The notes under the pieces are model-generated. The model made no database searches. It worked only from the letters and a program-made list of their open reading frames with translations, and had not been told where the DNA came from. Below are positions 10,917 to 22,119 of a DNA stretch of 64,000 nucleotides, piece by piece. The position numbers and the translations under genes were made by a program. The number at the start of each line of letters is the position of its first letter. The first letter of the stretch is position 1. Origin of the DNA: Cycas panzhihuaensis (lineage: Eukaryota; Cycadophyta); the NCBI GenBank assembly GCA_023213395.1, contig CM041465.1, positions 68,331,741 through 68,395,740 of the forward strand. The letters are read 5' to 3'.

Positions 10917-11285
10917 GAAAATACAACAGTTACATCATAAATATCTCAAAAAATTGCATCTCAATAAATCAGATTCTCCACAGAGATTCAAAATAATATC
11001 AAATGAAATTTTAGCAGTAAATAGCCCTATTTGAGGTGAGGGCTTCCTTCCAATGGCACAGGAGTGCCCTCATGGCCTTGGGCCATCTTTCCAGATGAAA
11101 TAATAATTCTCCAAGATGCTTTACAAATAAAAAGTGCTCCCTTATTTATAGCCATAGGCTAGGGGCTAATTTAATCTTTCTCTAGAAACTAACTTCTTAT
11201 TCTCTCTCCTAAAAACCAACTTCACATTAATATATTTAGAAATGAAACAAAACTACTTAAGAAAACCACACATAATTAGGCATGC
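10917..11285 (-). repeat. Foldback right arm: diverged LTR-like sequence
   Basis: Reverse complement of the left arm, from GAAAATACAACAGTTACATC to the GCATGC end. On the - strand it has GGCTATAAATAAGGGAGC (near 11139-11156), a TATA-like box equivalent to the one in the left arm and in the copy near 37541. No coding sequence lies between the arms, so this is either two LTRs placed back to back or a rearranged element. Confidence 0.75.
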
Positions 11286-14200
11286 AGCATATAATACACT
11301 TTTTAGTACTAGATCACCTGGCATATCGTTTCCATATTCTTCCATCTCCTAGTAGTAAATCTTAATGGTCCACGACCATCCTTTGCCTTTTACAATAGAG
11401 TCAGAGGTCAACATAGAGCCATTCATCACATTGGAGGATACCATTATGATTGACACATTTGTGCGCCCATTAGTAGATCCCTTGTAGGACATGGCAATAC
11501 AAATCCATGTGATCACTACTAGTGATCAGTTAGTTGGAGTTTCTTTTGCATACACCCACATGAGCACAAGTATAGGTAGCACTTTATGATAGTTTGTGTT
11601 AGATAGAAGATCAGGGATTGCACATTTGTCATTCCATTTCAGATATTATACCACAACAGTAACAAGATTTGCCACTTGTTCATATGGATCCTTTTCTCCT
11701 AAGGGTAGATTTTCATCCTCAATGGGGAAGATTTGGTTGGGTTGACAGTATGGCCATCCACACAGTATTTGGTCTTTACCTTCTTTGCAATCAATAGTCA
11801 CATGGCATACTACTAAATTTGGGTGAGTTATATAGGAGGAGAGGCATTATTATACATTTCATAATCCCTACGCAAATAACTCTTTCTGTGATTCACTGAC
11901 ACACTAGAGTACTTAGCTTGGCATTTCAAAGTTGAGTTTGGGATCATATGACAAATTGGAAGACACGCGTTGGATGAACCTCCCTCTCCAACACTCTTGT
12001 TTTGGTTTTAACTTTCTTTCCATAGTGCGAATTTTCATATTGTGTGGTGTGAAAGAAGAAGCCATCGATCTTCAGTTTTGGTTTCCAGTGGGGACTATTG
12101 GTATTTCAAAGGGAAGGAATGAATGAGAATGGAGGTCTATTTCTTCATTATTTTTATTACGTTCATTTTCATCACAATTTGTTCACATATTTGATTAATG
12201 TAACAAAACAATGAAAGGAGCATATGATCCACCTTTCACATCTCTTTTGGGACAAAACTAGAAATTAAGATTGCTATCACCTCTCTCTCTACAGTTGTGA
12301 AGTAGGGTGTTAGTGGTAGTAGTCTCTTAGTTGTCAACAGGAGATGAATTTACTGTAGTTTAACTTTCTGTCAACTTTACACATGGAGATTTGAAGCAAG
12401 GAGAAAGAAACATTTCTCCTTCATTCATTTTAAGACAAATTGATTGTGTTTTGTTAATTTCTCAAATGATCAAGCTTTTTTATGCGCATGAAGAATTGAT
12501 TGATGAGATTGTATCTTTGGTTACATCTTGCTTGGCATCTATTGCTTGAGTTATTGTCCTAGAATTTTCATGCATGGCCACAGGGGTAGCACACCAATTT
12601 TCTACATTACCAAATTGGCTTTTGCTTGCATACACCTGCTGCTCATATTATTAGGTACAGTTTAGTAGGATGTGGATGTGAGTTGGTGCCACATACTTGC
12701 ATTTTGGGTAAAATCATCTTATTATAGATTAATGAGCAAAGGTGTCTAGACCTTTGTGTGAGGCTTGTAGGAAACCTTCTCTGAAGAAAGTTGTAATGTC
12801 AGTGCACCGTATGCACATCAGTCATGATTGGTCAAAAGGTCGGCCCAATAAGAAATTGCAAAAAGGGCAAGTGTGTTATACAATTTCAAGCCCTCAATTG
12901 CAAATCACTATGGTCAATTTTATGGTGGCTTAGGCTGCCTTTTAGGTAAGTTTTCCATACCGGACAATTTCCTTGGAGAGGACCCTTCTTGAACAGAGCA
13001 AGCTACTGTTATGGAGTCACTTGTGTACTGAACATTTACAAATATGTTGGATGCATTTGGTATTTGACTATGGTGATCATGGATTATTTTCATTAAAGCA
13101 CTTTTGAATAGTGTTGGTAATATTTTGCATTTTTTGTCAATAAATTGTTGTTGGATTTTATTTTGTCAGCCAAATCCCATGGAGGTTTAGTTCATCCATT
13201 AAGTGCTAATTTTGGTGAAAGCTCATTCTTTCTGCTTTAGCTGCGTTGTTCAAGCCATGGCCATAGTCAGTTTTGACCTTTGGGTTCTCTTCAAAGTGGC
13301 ACAATCATCTACTTGGAATTTAGCCTTTCATTTAATGCAAGTATTTAATATGTCGAGAAAATTTCAATTCTCAGCTTGGCATCCCACATTATGAGGAATT
13401 TTTAGCTTTTGGCTAGACTTACTCTTTGCATCTCAGTCTGGTCAGCCCCTCTTTCACAGTGTGAGTAAGTTGGGCTTTTGTGCATTCTTGAATTGGCCTT
13501 TTGTCAAAGGAAAATATGGTGATACTTCCACTACAGAAAGATGATGAAAACAAATGTGTGGGAGGCCAGAATCCAGTGTTGCAGAGCTTTAAACCTTGGT
13601 TAATATTCACTTTTGTGGCACATACGCTAAGTCGTATATTTATTCTTTTGTTGGATTGTTCAGTTAGCATCAGATGCTTTTTTTTCCCGTGGTTGGATAT
13701 GTTCTTATTTGTTATCTGGTTGGAGCACACCGAAAGTTCAGTTGTGTCATGTGACAGCTGTTTGCTCTATATGCAAATGTTGAACAAAAAAGATACCCGA
13801 TTCATTTTCAGGGAGGGGCACTAGCAAATGAAGGCCTTTTGTCAGGCTTTTTAATGAGGTATTACTCTGAAAATTGTAGAGCTTTATGCAATAAATGCTA
13901 ATGAAAAAAACCTTATGTTTAGCTTTACAAAGAGAAGGTTTTATCTGTTGTGGACATGGGATGGATCTTTGTTGAATGATTGAAGCACCTAACCACTTTG
14001 GCACCCTAAAGCATGCTTTTGCCTGTGACACTGTCTTTTCCATCAGAAGACAAGTGAAAACACTGCAAGTGAGGAAGTGCACTGAACTCGATTATCCATG
14101 CATTTATGTTATCAGTTATATACTGAGTCAATCAGACGAAGTGAGCTTGGTCTCACGGTTAGCAGATGTTTCTTTACAAACTGGTTTAAGTAATCATGCT

Positions 14201-14325
14201 CAAGATTGTCAGTACAAATGATGCTCTTGGGCCTGGTATTTTTATTTCAGGGAGCAAGTGATTTCAATTTATTTTTATATTTGAATCCTCAAGTTTAGCT
14301 CACTTATTTTCTGTTGAGAAAACAG
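11286..14325. other. Noncoding DNA upstream of first visible carrier exon
   Basis: Probably intron of the carrier gene. AT-rich with no long frame. Part of 11385-11660 has protein-like composition on the + strand (for example EPFITLEDTIMIDTFVRP, then a stop), which I cannot assign. I looked for the preceding carrier exon, which should encode a PLDVIKTR-type signature, and did not find it. Confidence 0.5.
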
Positions 14326-14432
14326 GAGGCCTTATTATTGGGAGCCTGGAGCAAATTTTCAAAAATGAGGGTGTGCGGGGTATGTACCGTGGTCTTTCAC
14401 CAACAGTGTTGGCATTGCTTCCAAATTGGGCA
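14326..14432 (+). CDS. NDT-type mitochondrial carrier, internal exon a
   Basis: Part of a SLC25-family carrier of the plant NAD+ transporter (NDT) type, which exchanges NAD+ across organelle membranes; folate and pyrimidine-nucleotide carriers are close relatives. The exon encodes GLIIGSLEQIFKNEGVRG then MYRGLSPTVLALLPNWA: the matrix helix, the EG motif and the start of transmembrane helix 2. The acceptor AAAACAG precedes 14326 and the donor CA|GTGAGT follows 14432. The first two bases complete a codon from the missing upstream exon. The exon end after PNWA agrees with my recollection of the exon pattern in Arabidopsis NDT genes. There are no stops, and the next two exons continue in phase. 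Confidence 0.88.
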
Positions 14433-16450
14433 GTGAGTTTCTTTGACTTCTCTGTTTCCCTATGTTTAATTTCCCATGCTAGCATAAACTAAAAAGACCT
14501 TGAATTAGAAATGTAACTGATAATGGATGAAAACATTGAGATTAGAAAATTAACATTGATTGTGTGTCTTCTATTTCTTCTTTGAAGGGTAAAACAACAA
14601 AGATATTATTTCTTGTATTTTAACCATTTAAGTATTCAAGGAGTAAACAGTGCACGTATACTCATTTCTAAGGAGATTTCTGTATCCCTTCACTCTAGTA
14701 TCTAGGCAAATCCATGGGATTGGTGCACTTGAAGTTCTTTTCCTTGTGTGTTTCCTTTACTATAATTTTGTAAGGGTTCACTTAGTACAAAGTTCCATTT
14801 ATGATGTTACTTTTTATTATATGACTGTACTTTGATTGTTGATTGTTTATATCTGTGATTGTCATTGGTTTTGGCATATTCGAAATTTTTTCAGAGAATT
14901 ATGTTGATTTCTCTCTTCCATGATATTAATCAATCGTCAGCATAAGAGTTTGGACATTCGTCCTCTCTTGGAGTTCGTCTGATTTGTTTGGACACCTCTA
15001 ACTTCTTTGACGTGGAAGAATTATCAGCATACAATGAAAAAAGTGGTAAAAGGAGTGGCTGTTCCACCTTGAATTGGTCCATAAGTCCAGCACACTCAAA
15101 AGCAAACCTAACCACTGGAGCTGTATGGAGCAATGTACCATTAAACATTCCAGCAATGAGCATTAACCAACCTATGACCAGTGGGGAGCTATGCCAAGCA
15201 TGGGCCAGCTGATCACATTCCATACTCAGTAACTCACACACAACTCTGTTAAATTCCCTCAGAGAGCACAGCCAAAACCACGGATGAGGAAACTTCGTAT
15301 CTGTTAAAGCTCATGAAGATTGTTAGCCTAACCTTGCACCACCAGCAGCACAAATAACTGCAGGCATCTTCACTTGGTTTGTTGCAAACGGAGCACTCCC
15401 ATGAGATTTTTGTTGCAAAAAGAGCACTTTCATGAATTAATTGCTGGACAGTGTGACTAGACTGTGTCCACCAAATAACACAGATATGCATGAAGCAAAT
15501 AAACTCTGTCAACGGTATGTGCACAGGCCTCACAAAGAAACATAAACCATGTAGGAGTAGGATCCCAGATAGGAAAACCTAACCTCCACCCTCACAATCC
15601 ACACATTGCCAACCAACATTGAAACCCTAGATGCCACCAGGACTGTAACAGATGAGATCAACCAACAGAAAGGAATGAAGGTCCACCTCCAAGCTATCCT
15701 CTGCCTACCTCTGACTGCCCTTGCATTCACCTGAAGGTTTATTACTATTGACACGTCCTTGCACCCCATCCTCCCAGACATGATGGGGGCCGCAAGGAAG
15801 TGTAAGCAATGAGGGAGGCAGCAGAGGAAACATCAGATGGGCAGTCATAGAACTCTTCCTCATCTGCCCCTTCACAATCAAATAGCATCTTGTGTGCTTT
15901 TTTTGGAATCTATGACAAATAAAAATATTGCTTCTGAAGTAACATGCAAATAGATTGCAAGGTCTTGTATTTTCTGATTTACATTTTTTTAAGTATTTAT
16001 GAAGAATTGATGACATGATTTTTAGTTATAATTTATAACCAATAATTCCAGTTTCCAATTGCATTGGCATATCCTTGCTGCTATGAACATGTGCATTGTG
16101 CATCTGGTAACTTATCCTTGTGTAATCCAATAAGAGGATTGAGAACTTCCATGGCTCAAATAATGCCACTTTTTTCTTGTTTACTTCTCATGACCATTTT
16201 GGAAAATCAGATTTATTTTCACGGCTAATGTTTACTTGGTGTCCAGAACATCACTTACATGATTTCTGATGATATGACTTCTGATTTCTGATGATATGAC
16301 TTCTAGGCAGTAGAATCCAATTATATGGCTTCTAGGCAATATAATGCGATGATTGATTGATGATATGTTACCATATGCATTGCATTCTTCTGGTCAATTT
16401 GTTGAGATTTCTGATGGCCTGTTACTAAATGCTTGCCTTGGGACTTGCAG
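14433..16450. other. Intron of carrier gene
   Basis: About 2.0 kb with GTGAGT donor and TTGCAG acceptor. It contains a direct repeat of 22 bp (16261-16282 and 16283-16304, GATTTCTGATGATATGACTT core). A cluster of - strand frames at 14930-15781 has protein-like stretches but no recognised family. Confidence 0.75.
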
Positions 16451-16514
16451 GTATACTTTACAGTATACGAGCAATTGAAAAGATTGCAACAGTCACGCAA
16501 AGGGAACATGGAAG
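16451..16514 (+). CDS. NDT-type mitochondrial carrier, internal exon b
   Basis: Encodes VYFTVYEQLKRLQQSRKGN and two more residues: the end of transmembrane helix 2 and the loop towards the second carrier repeat. Acceptor CTTGCAG lies before 16451 and donor GAAG|GTAGGT after 16514. It starts in phase 0, matching the end of exon a, and ends in phase 1, matching the first two bases of exon c (together an Asp codon). YFTVYEQLK is typical of the end of helix 2 in NDT carriers. Confidence 0.88.
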
Positions 16515-16744
16515 GTAGGTTGTCGACTTTGTTCAGTTCTGTGCTGATTTCCTGTTGGAAAATCTAACTACCGGTTTTGCTTCATGCCTTTTAAGATCTT
16601 AATCGGTTGTTGGGTAGATAATTAACAGGTATTGACTTGTTATACCTTCCTAGATACCAAAGTTAGTTCTTTTTTTTTTTGTCTTCATTTTTGCTTTCCA
16701 CTTTGGGTGTCCTAACATTATAGTATATGATTGTCCATCTTTAG
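16515..16744. other. Intron of carrier gene
   Basis: A 230-bp intron with GTAGGT donor and TTTAG acceptor, preceded by a T-rich tract (TTCTTTTTTTTTTGTC near 16667). It is the only short intron of the visible gene part. Confidence 0.85.
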
Positions 16745-16854
16745 ATGCAAGTCAGCAAATATCAATAGGAGCCAATATGATAGCTGCAGCAGGTGCAGGA
16801 GCTGCTACTGCTATTGTGACCAATCCTCTTTGGGTCGTGAAGACCAGGCTTCAG
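16745..16854 (+). CDS. NDT-type mitochondrial carrier, internal exon c
   Basis: Encodes [19 protein letters not shown] then [17 protein letters not shown]: transmembrane helix 3 and the second carrier signature. The signature reads P-L-W-V-V-K, with Trp where most carriers have Asp/Glu; this Trp is typical of the NAD+, folate, FAD and pyrimidine-nucleotide carrier branch. Acceptor CTTTAG and donor CAG|GTAAGT fit consensus. The next exon should encode a block starting near TQG followed by the helix 3-4 loop. I could not find it in the remaining 47 kb, so either the next intron is very long or the gene is broken here. Confidence 0.9.
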
Positions 16855-18847
16855 GTAAGTACAGTATTCTCTACTATGCATGATTGGATGAGTTTTGTTT
16901 GAGGGATTTAAAAAATTTAAAATAATGTTTGTTCATTAAATCTGTTAGAAGTGGCTATTCGTATGAGAAAAAGAAGCCATGGAATATTGGACTTGGTAGT
17001 TATCATAAAGTGGAGCATGTTTGGAGCTTTGTAAGTGATGAAAAGAGTCTCAGAATTTTACTTTCCTGTCCATACTTGCTCTCATAGCTAACAGGATCAC
17101 AGTTTTTCATATGTTTATCTGGTTGTGCTTTGTGTCACGAAAGATGCTTTCGTTATAGATGTCTTTCACATCTGACTTGAAAAAAAAGAAAGAGAGAAAT
17201 TATATTAATTTCCATGGTTGATCAAAATAGGTCAATGGACCTGGAAAGTACAACCAGTATGAATAGCATGAGGGAGCAGAAAGAAGCTCTGAGAAAGGCT
17301 AAAAGCTAAAATAAGAGTACAATAATATAGGAGTCAAACCAACAAAGGAAGGGGGAATTCAAAGCGGTTAGGCCTGAAGAATGTCAGATAGCTCATGAAT
17401 TACAATCTAAATAGTCATAAGGAGGGGAGCCTGCTACCATGAGGAGGTGGGGATAACCCTACTCTGATATCTGTAGAGAAGAAGAAGAAAGAGGAGGAGG
17501 TTCCGTATCCTTGCTAGCTTCTGTGGAAGAGCCACTACCCAATCTAAGAGATTTTTTGTTTCAATATGGTTTAATATCTGTGATATCTGATGATCAACTA
17601 GAATATCTGCTACTTGTTGTTTCCTTTTGGTTAACTATAATATTCTGAAGACACGCATGTTTGCATTTTATGTTATTGTCCATATTACATGCTGTATAAG
17701 AGTTGTTGGATGATTTAAAGACTAATGTGAGGTGTCCTAACATAGTAACTGCAAATTAGAATAGTCGCACCTATGGATTGACAAAGGTTTAGTGGTATCT
17801 TAATAACAGTTTTTAGTGCTTCCCTGATTTTTGGAACGTGCCTGAAGAAGTTGTTTGTATTAGTACTTATGTTTCTCACACATTATTACAAGAATTGTCT
17901 GATATTTCAAAGACTAATGTGAACTGCCCTTGTGAAGTAACTGAAAATTAGAATAGTGGCACCAATGATCAGCATAGGTTTTATAATATGTTTCTTAATA
18001 ACAGTTCCCTATTTTGGAACATGTTTGAAGAAGAATATGTTTGTAGTAGTATGTGTTTGTATCACCATTGACATGAGTTGGATATTTCAAGGGCTAATTT
18101 GAAGTGTTCTAGCATAGGAACTAAAAATTAGAGTAGCCACACCAATGGATCAAGGATTTTATCATCACCTTTGTAACAGTTTTTTGTTGAGCTTGATGAC
18201 ACTTAGCATTATCAAAATGTACTTTTATGGTGATTTTAGAACTAGTCACCTTAGTGATACATATAATAGACTCAACATAAACAAATGACCATAGATTAGT
18301 CTAATTTTTAGTTGAATTAGTTAGTATAATTTTCAGTCGAGTTAGTTGGGCTTTCTTTGAGTGAGTAAGGTTCTCACAGTGGAAAGAGAGCCCTATAGAT
18401 TACTTATTCATTTTGTGAGAAGATAGATGTTTCGGGGTTTTCTAATAAAGAGAGTACTGGTCCCCAAGATCCCATCTTGTTTTTTGAAATGTGTTCTTCC
18501 CTTGGATTTCTTCATTCTTACATGCAGGTTATTCAAGGGATCCAGTATCTCCTAGCTGTAACACCGAGACAAGGGATATTTTCAGGGCATAGAAGCAATG
18601 CCTAAGCTTCAACAAAACATTGAAAAGGTGCCTCTATAGACATTGCTTCCTTTTTTGCAGCCATATGGACCTCCATAGGTTTACTCTTCTCTCTATTGGT
18701 TTGTTCTTCTTTTGTTGAGTCAATTCCTAAAGTGTTTTGATCCATTGCTCTATTCTTAACAATTTTTCGAGAATTCTTCTAAGAGTTGATATCAATCGAT
18801 ATTAGAGCCATAGATTGAGGCTTTAATTTGTTTTTGGAAGTGTTTCT
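16855..18847. other. Noncoding DNA after last visible carrier exon
   Basis: Probably the start of a large intron. It contains the tandem repeat at 17700-18200. Near 18793-18811 there is ATCGATATTAGAGCC, which might be a decayed tRNA-iMet primer site after an old LTR, but no LTR partner is visible. Confidence 0.55.
17700..18200. repeat. Diverged tandem repeat, about 185-bp period, in intron
   Basis: Three copies begin near 17704, 17893 and 18075. Each has a TTTCAAAGACTAAT-like segment, then AACTGAAAATTAGAATAG-like sequence and a CACCAATGG-like segment. Each is followed about 60 bp later by TTAATAACAGT or a variant. The units are clearly diverged, so the array is old. Confidence 0.7.
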
Positions 18848-19012
18848 TGTGCCTTCTTTTCATTGCCTTTGTTTGTGCATGCAAGATAGGGATTTTGGCC
18901 AGTTTAATTGCACTTTGATTATTATAGAGCAGCATCGTTGGTTCTTGTTAGTTGGTTCATGTCTCTTACCAATTGTCGGAGCCAGAGAGCTTCGAAAGTT
19001 GTACTAACCGAT
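18848..19012 (-). pseudogene. C1 RNase H fragment left of G3
   Basis: On the - strand this reads FEALWLRQLVRDMNQL, then after a frameshift NQSAIKLAKIPILHAQTK. These match the copia RNase H end (EAxWLRxLL, then NQSAIKLAKNP-type). It is the direct continuation of 32530 onwards across the G3 insertion. Confidence 0.88.
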
Positions 19013-19359
19013 TTATGTGAAACTGCACTCAGCCCTCCTTGCTCTAGGCACAAGACGTTCTTAGGCATGAGAGATACTTTAGACTTTTGAGGATTTACAG
19101 AAAAAAACAGAGCCTGAGCAAAGTTAGAGGAGAGGAGAGCGAAAGTCTCAACTATTTTTTCTTCATTCATTTCTTTGAGAATTGTACATCTTTATACAAA
19201 CTTGAGGTAGTTTGTATGTGGAATACCTGTATACCTAATTATTAATTATCCCAAGTACTTGTATACTTAATTATCATTTTACAATGTTGTACTTAGGTAC
19301 CCTTCAGTACCTTTCCATAATGTTACTTAGAATAATTAAGAGTAACCATATACTTATCA
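19013..19359 (-). repeat. G3 3' LTR
   Basis: Nearly identical to 32174-32524. In + orientation it starts TTATGTGAAACTGCACTC (the partner starts TGATGTGAAATTGC) and ends ATACTTATCA. The second base of the expected TG end is mutated to T in this copy. Inside, the purine tract follows at 19360-19373. Confidence 0.92.
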
Positions 19360-19395
19360 TTTCCTCCCTACTTAAAAAGAAATTGACCCCAATTT

Positions 19396-20640
19396 CTATT
19401 GAAGATGAGGAAAGTGTTCTTGGAGTGTTGAGGCAAAAACCCACTTGGCGCTGGTGGGTAGAGTTCCTTTGTGACCAATGAGATAAGTGGTTGTAGTATG
19501 ATGCCGTGTACATCGGTGTCGAGTTGAAAGTATAGTGCCTTCAGAAAGAAGAGGCTGGAAATCTGGAATTGTATCAATAGGATGAATAGGAGGGGGCTCA
19601 ACTTCTAAATGTGGTGGTTCATAGAGCTTTAGTTGATTGATATTTACAACATCATGAATCCCTAAATGTGCACAGAGGTCAAGGCGAAACACATTCGGCC
19701 CAATTGCTTGAAGAATAGTATATGGACCAAATCGAATGGGTTTAAGCTTATGATGATGCTTAAACCATTTGCAATCGAGGTGGAGCCAAACTTTATCGCC
19801 AACTTTGAAAGAATCGGCTGAACGATGCTGATCCTGATTGTTTTTGTATTTGAGATGTGTCTGATGAAGAACTTGATTGATCTTTGTGTGTAACTTAGTC
19901 ATGTGATCAATAAAAGAAACAACTTTTGTTGTTCCTTGTGTTCATGCTCTGTAACAAGAGAGGGCATAGTCAATGACAATTCATAAGGAGCAAGTGGCTG
20001 ATACCCATAACAAACTTTAAAAGGAGAGCGTCCTAAAGAAACATGAGTTGCTCGATTATAGCTGTGTTGGATATGATGTAGATGAGTGTCCCACTGTTTA
20101 TTATTATGCTGGTAAATGCGAAGTGCGTGCACCAGTATTCGGTTAACCACTTCCATTTGTCCATCTGTCTGAGGATGAGAGGACGTCGAATACTTGAGTT
20201 GACAACTAAGCATTTTCCATAAAGCCTTCCAGAAATAACTTAGAAAATGACTCTCTATCAAAGATTATGGAAAGAGGGAGTCCATTATGTGTCCAAACAT
20301 GCTTAAAAAATAAGTCTGCAGTGAGAAGCGTATGTTCTTGGTGCAAGGAACAAAAATAGCCATTTTGGAGAACCGACAAACAACAACAAAGATACAGTCG
20401 TGACCATGCTGAGTTGTAGGAAGTCTACTGACGAAGTCTATCGAAATAGATTCCCAAGGTCGACTAGGAGTAGGAAGTGGTTGATAAAGTCCAAGTTTGC
20501 AATTAGAGGGTTTTGACTGACTGCAGAGAGAGCAACGTCATACATAATTTGTTATTGCTTTTGCCATGGAGGGCCAATAAAAATAGCGTTGAAGATGTTT
20601 AAGAGTCTTATGTGTTCCAAAATGTCCGCCATAGGTTGAA
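19396..20640 (-). pseudogene. G3 integrase and chromodomain
   Basis: Integrase catalytic parts on the - strand: SIDFVSRLPTT (first Asp), FDRESHFL in a shifted frame (second Asp), and HPQTDGQMEVVNR (Glu). The zinc-binding part upstream reads HTSTYGGHFGTHKTLKHL then CSLCSQ. The C-terminal frame (19396-19902) has FKVGDKVWLHLD and KLKPIRFGPYTIL, then a divergent chromodomain (TTTYLIGHKGTLPTSAKWV, then HFPHL). Chromodomains are thought to guide chromoviruses to heterochromatin. The integrase is broken by a frameshift near 20255. Confidence 0.88.
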
Positions 20641-22114
20641 GTATGAACTTCTTTAAGAAAGGTTCAAGATTGGATTGGGTGGGTTGAGAGATGGCAGTAA
20701 GGATATGACCAAAATGGGGATTAGAGGGAAGAAAATGTTGCCAGTCAGATTATGGATTGAGGGTGGAAGTGAAAAAGGTGGCTAAGGACAATACAAGAGG
20801 TCAACTAAGGAAGTTAGCAGCTCTATTGGAAATTCGTTTTTTGTACTTAATGATAAGTTGGAATTGTTGAATATAGGAATTGGATGCCCTCCCTACTTAA
20901 GAACGACACCAAGGGCATATTGGGAAGCATCTGTTTCTAGTTCAAAGGGTTGAAAGAGATCAGGAAAATGTAAAACTAGTGTAGTACAGAGAGCTACCTT
21001 AAGCTTTTGAAAAGCTGAGTCAGCAAAGGAGTTCCAAGCAAAAGTGGTGGAAGGTTTGGTGAGGACATTAAGAGGATGGGTAATACTAGAAAAGTGAGAG
21101 ATGAATTTCCTATAGTAATTTATAGAACCAAGAAAACTCTTAAGCTCAGTTAAATTGGATGGAGTTGGCCACTGTTGTATTATTCGAACTTTATCAGAAT
21201 CCACATGGATGCTGTCTTTATCAATTATGAATCCCAAATAAGAGATGGAATTCTGTGCAAAGAAGCATTTTTTGAATTTGGCTTTGAGTTGATGTTGTCG
21301 TAACAAGGCCAGGGTGGTATGAACATGTTGCAGATGTTCATCCATATTGCTGCTATAGACCAAAATATCATCAAGGTAAGCAATTATAAATTTACCTAGA
21401 TGAGGCTAGAATATATCATTGACAAGTCGCATGAAAGTTGCAAGAGCATTGGTCAGACCAAAAGGCATGACCAACCATGTTGAGTATTGAAAGACGTTTT
21501 CCACGTATCCTGAGCATCGACCCGAAATTGATGATATCCGGAAGCCAAATCAATTTTTGTAAAATATTTTGCTCCTTTAAGATGGTCTAATAAGTCATCG
21601 ATGTGTGGCAATGGATACCGATTTTTAACAGTAATTTTGTTTAAGGCTTGGTAGTCAATACACAAATGCCACTCTTTATCTTTTTTTGGAATGAGTATTG
21701 CAGGAGAGCCACAAGGTGAGCAACCGAGTTGAATTTTACCTTCATCAATCAACTGTGTCAGTTGTCTTTCCAATTCGGCACGAGTTAGTGGGGTCGTGCG
21801 ATAAGGAGCTTGATTGAGAAGTGAAGATCCCAGAACAAGATTAATGGAATGTTGCACAGAACAGATGGGGGGTAACCCCTTAGGTTCTGCAAAAACATCA
21901 GAGTAAGCATCCAAAAGAGATTTTATTGCTTTAGGAGGCATCTTAGTACAATTTTCTTTTTCTACTTGACGAATTACACAAAGTGCCATTTGCCTGGAGG
22001 TGTTGGTGAGTTTAACTGCAGGATTCCTAGTAATGATGGCCAATGACAGAGTAGCATTATTTGCAGAAGTCAGTTTGTATGCCCATCCATTCTTATGCAG
22101 TGTATAGTTATTAT
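20640..22114 (-). pseudogene. G3 reverse transcriptase with RNase H remnant
   Basis: RT runs on the - strand from about 22043: IQLGCSPCGSPAILIPKKD, then KNRYPLPHIDDLLDHLK. The active site YLDDILVYSS is at about 21360-21380, after a frameshift near 21455 and one stop. The thumb and connection follow, up to DASQYALGVVLK at 20893. The next recognisable part is the end of RNase H (FQLIIKYKKRISNRAANFLS in another frame), so the RNase H core with its Glu and second Asp is deleted. Upstream the frame continues into the G4 insertion point at 22119. Confidence 0.85.
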
Positions 22115-22119
22115 GATAC

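Noticed and set aside
11932-12126. Short + frame with Trp- and Phe-rich sequence
   Set aside because: No family resemblance, no splice-site support and no homologous copy in the window.
18793-18811. Primer site of an LTR element
   Set aside because: The match to TGGTATCAGAGCC is weak and no LTR pair could be found.
18922-19170. Frame of 82 codons on the - strand, also seen in part at 32128-32331
   Set aside because: It is a chimera of the G3 LTR and C1 RNase H, created by the insertion.
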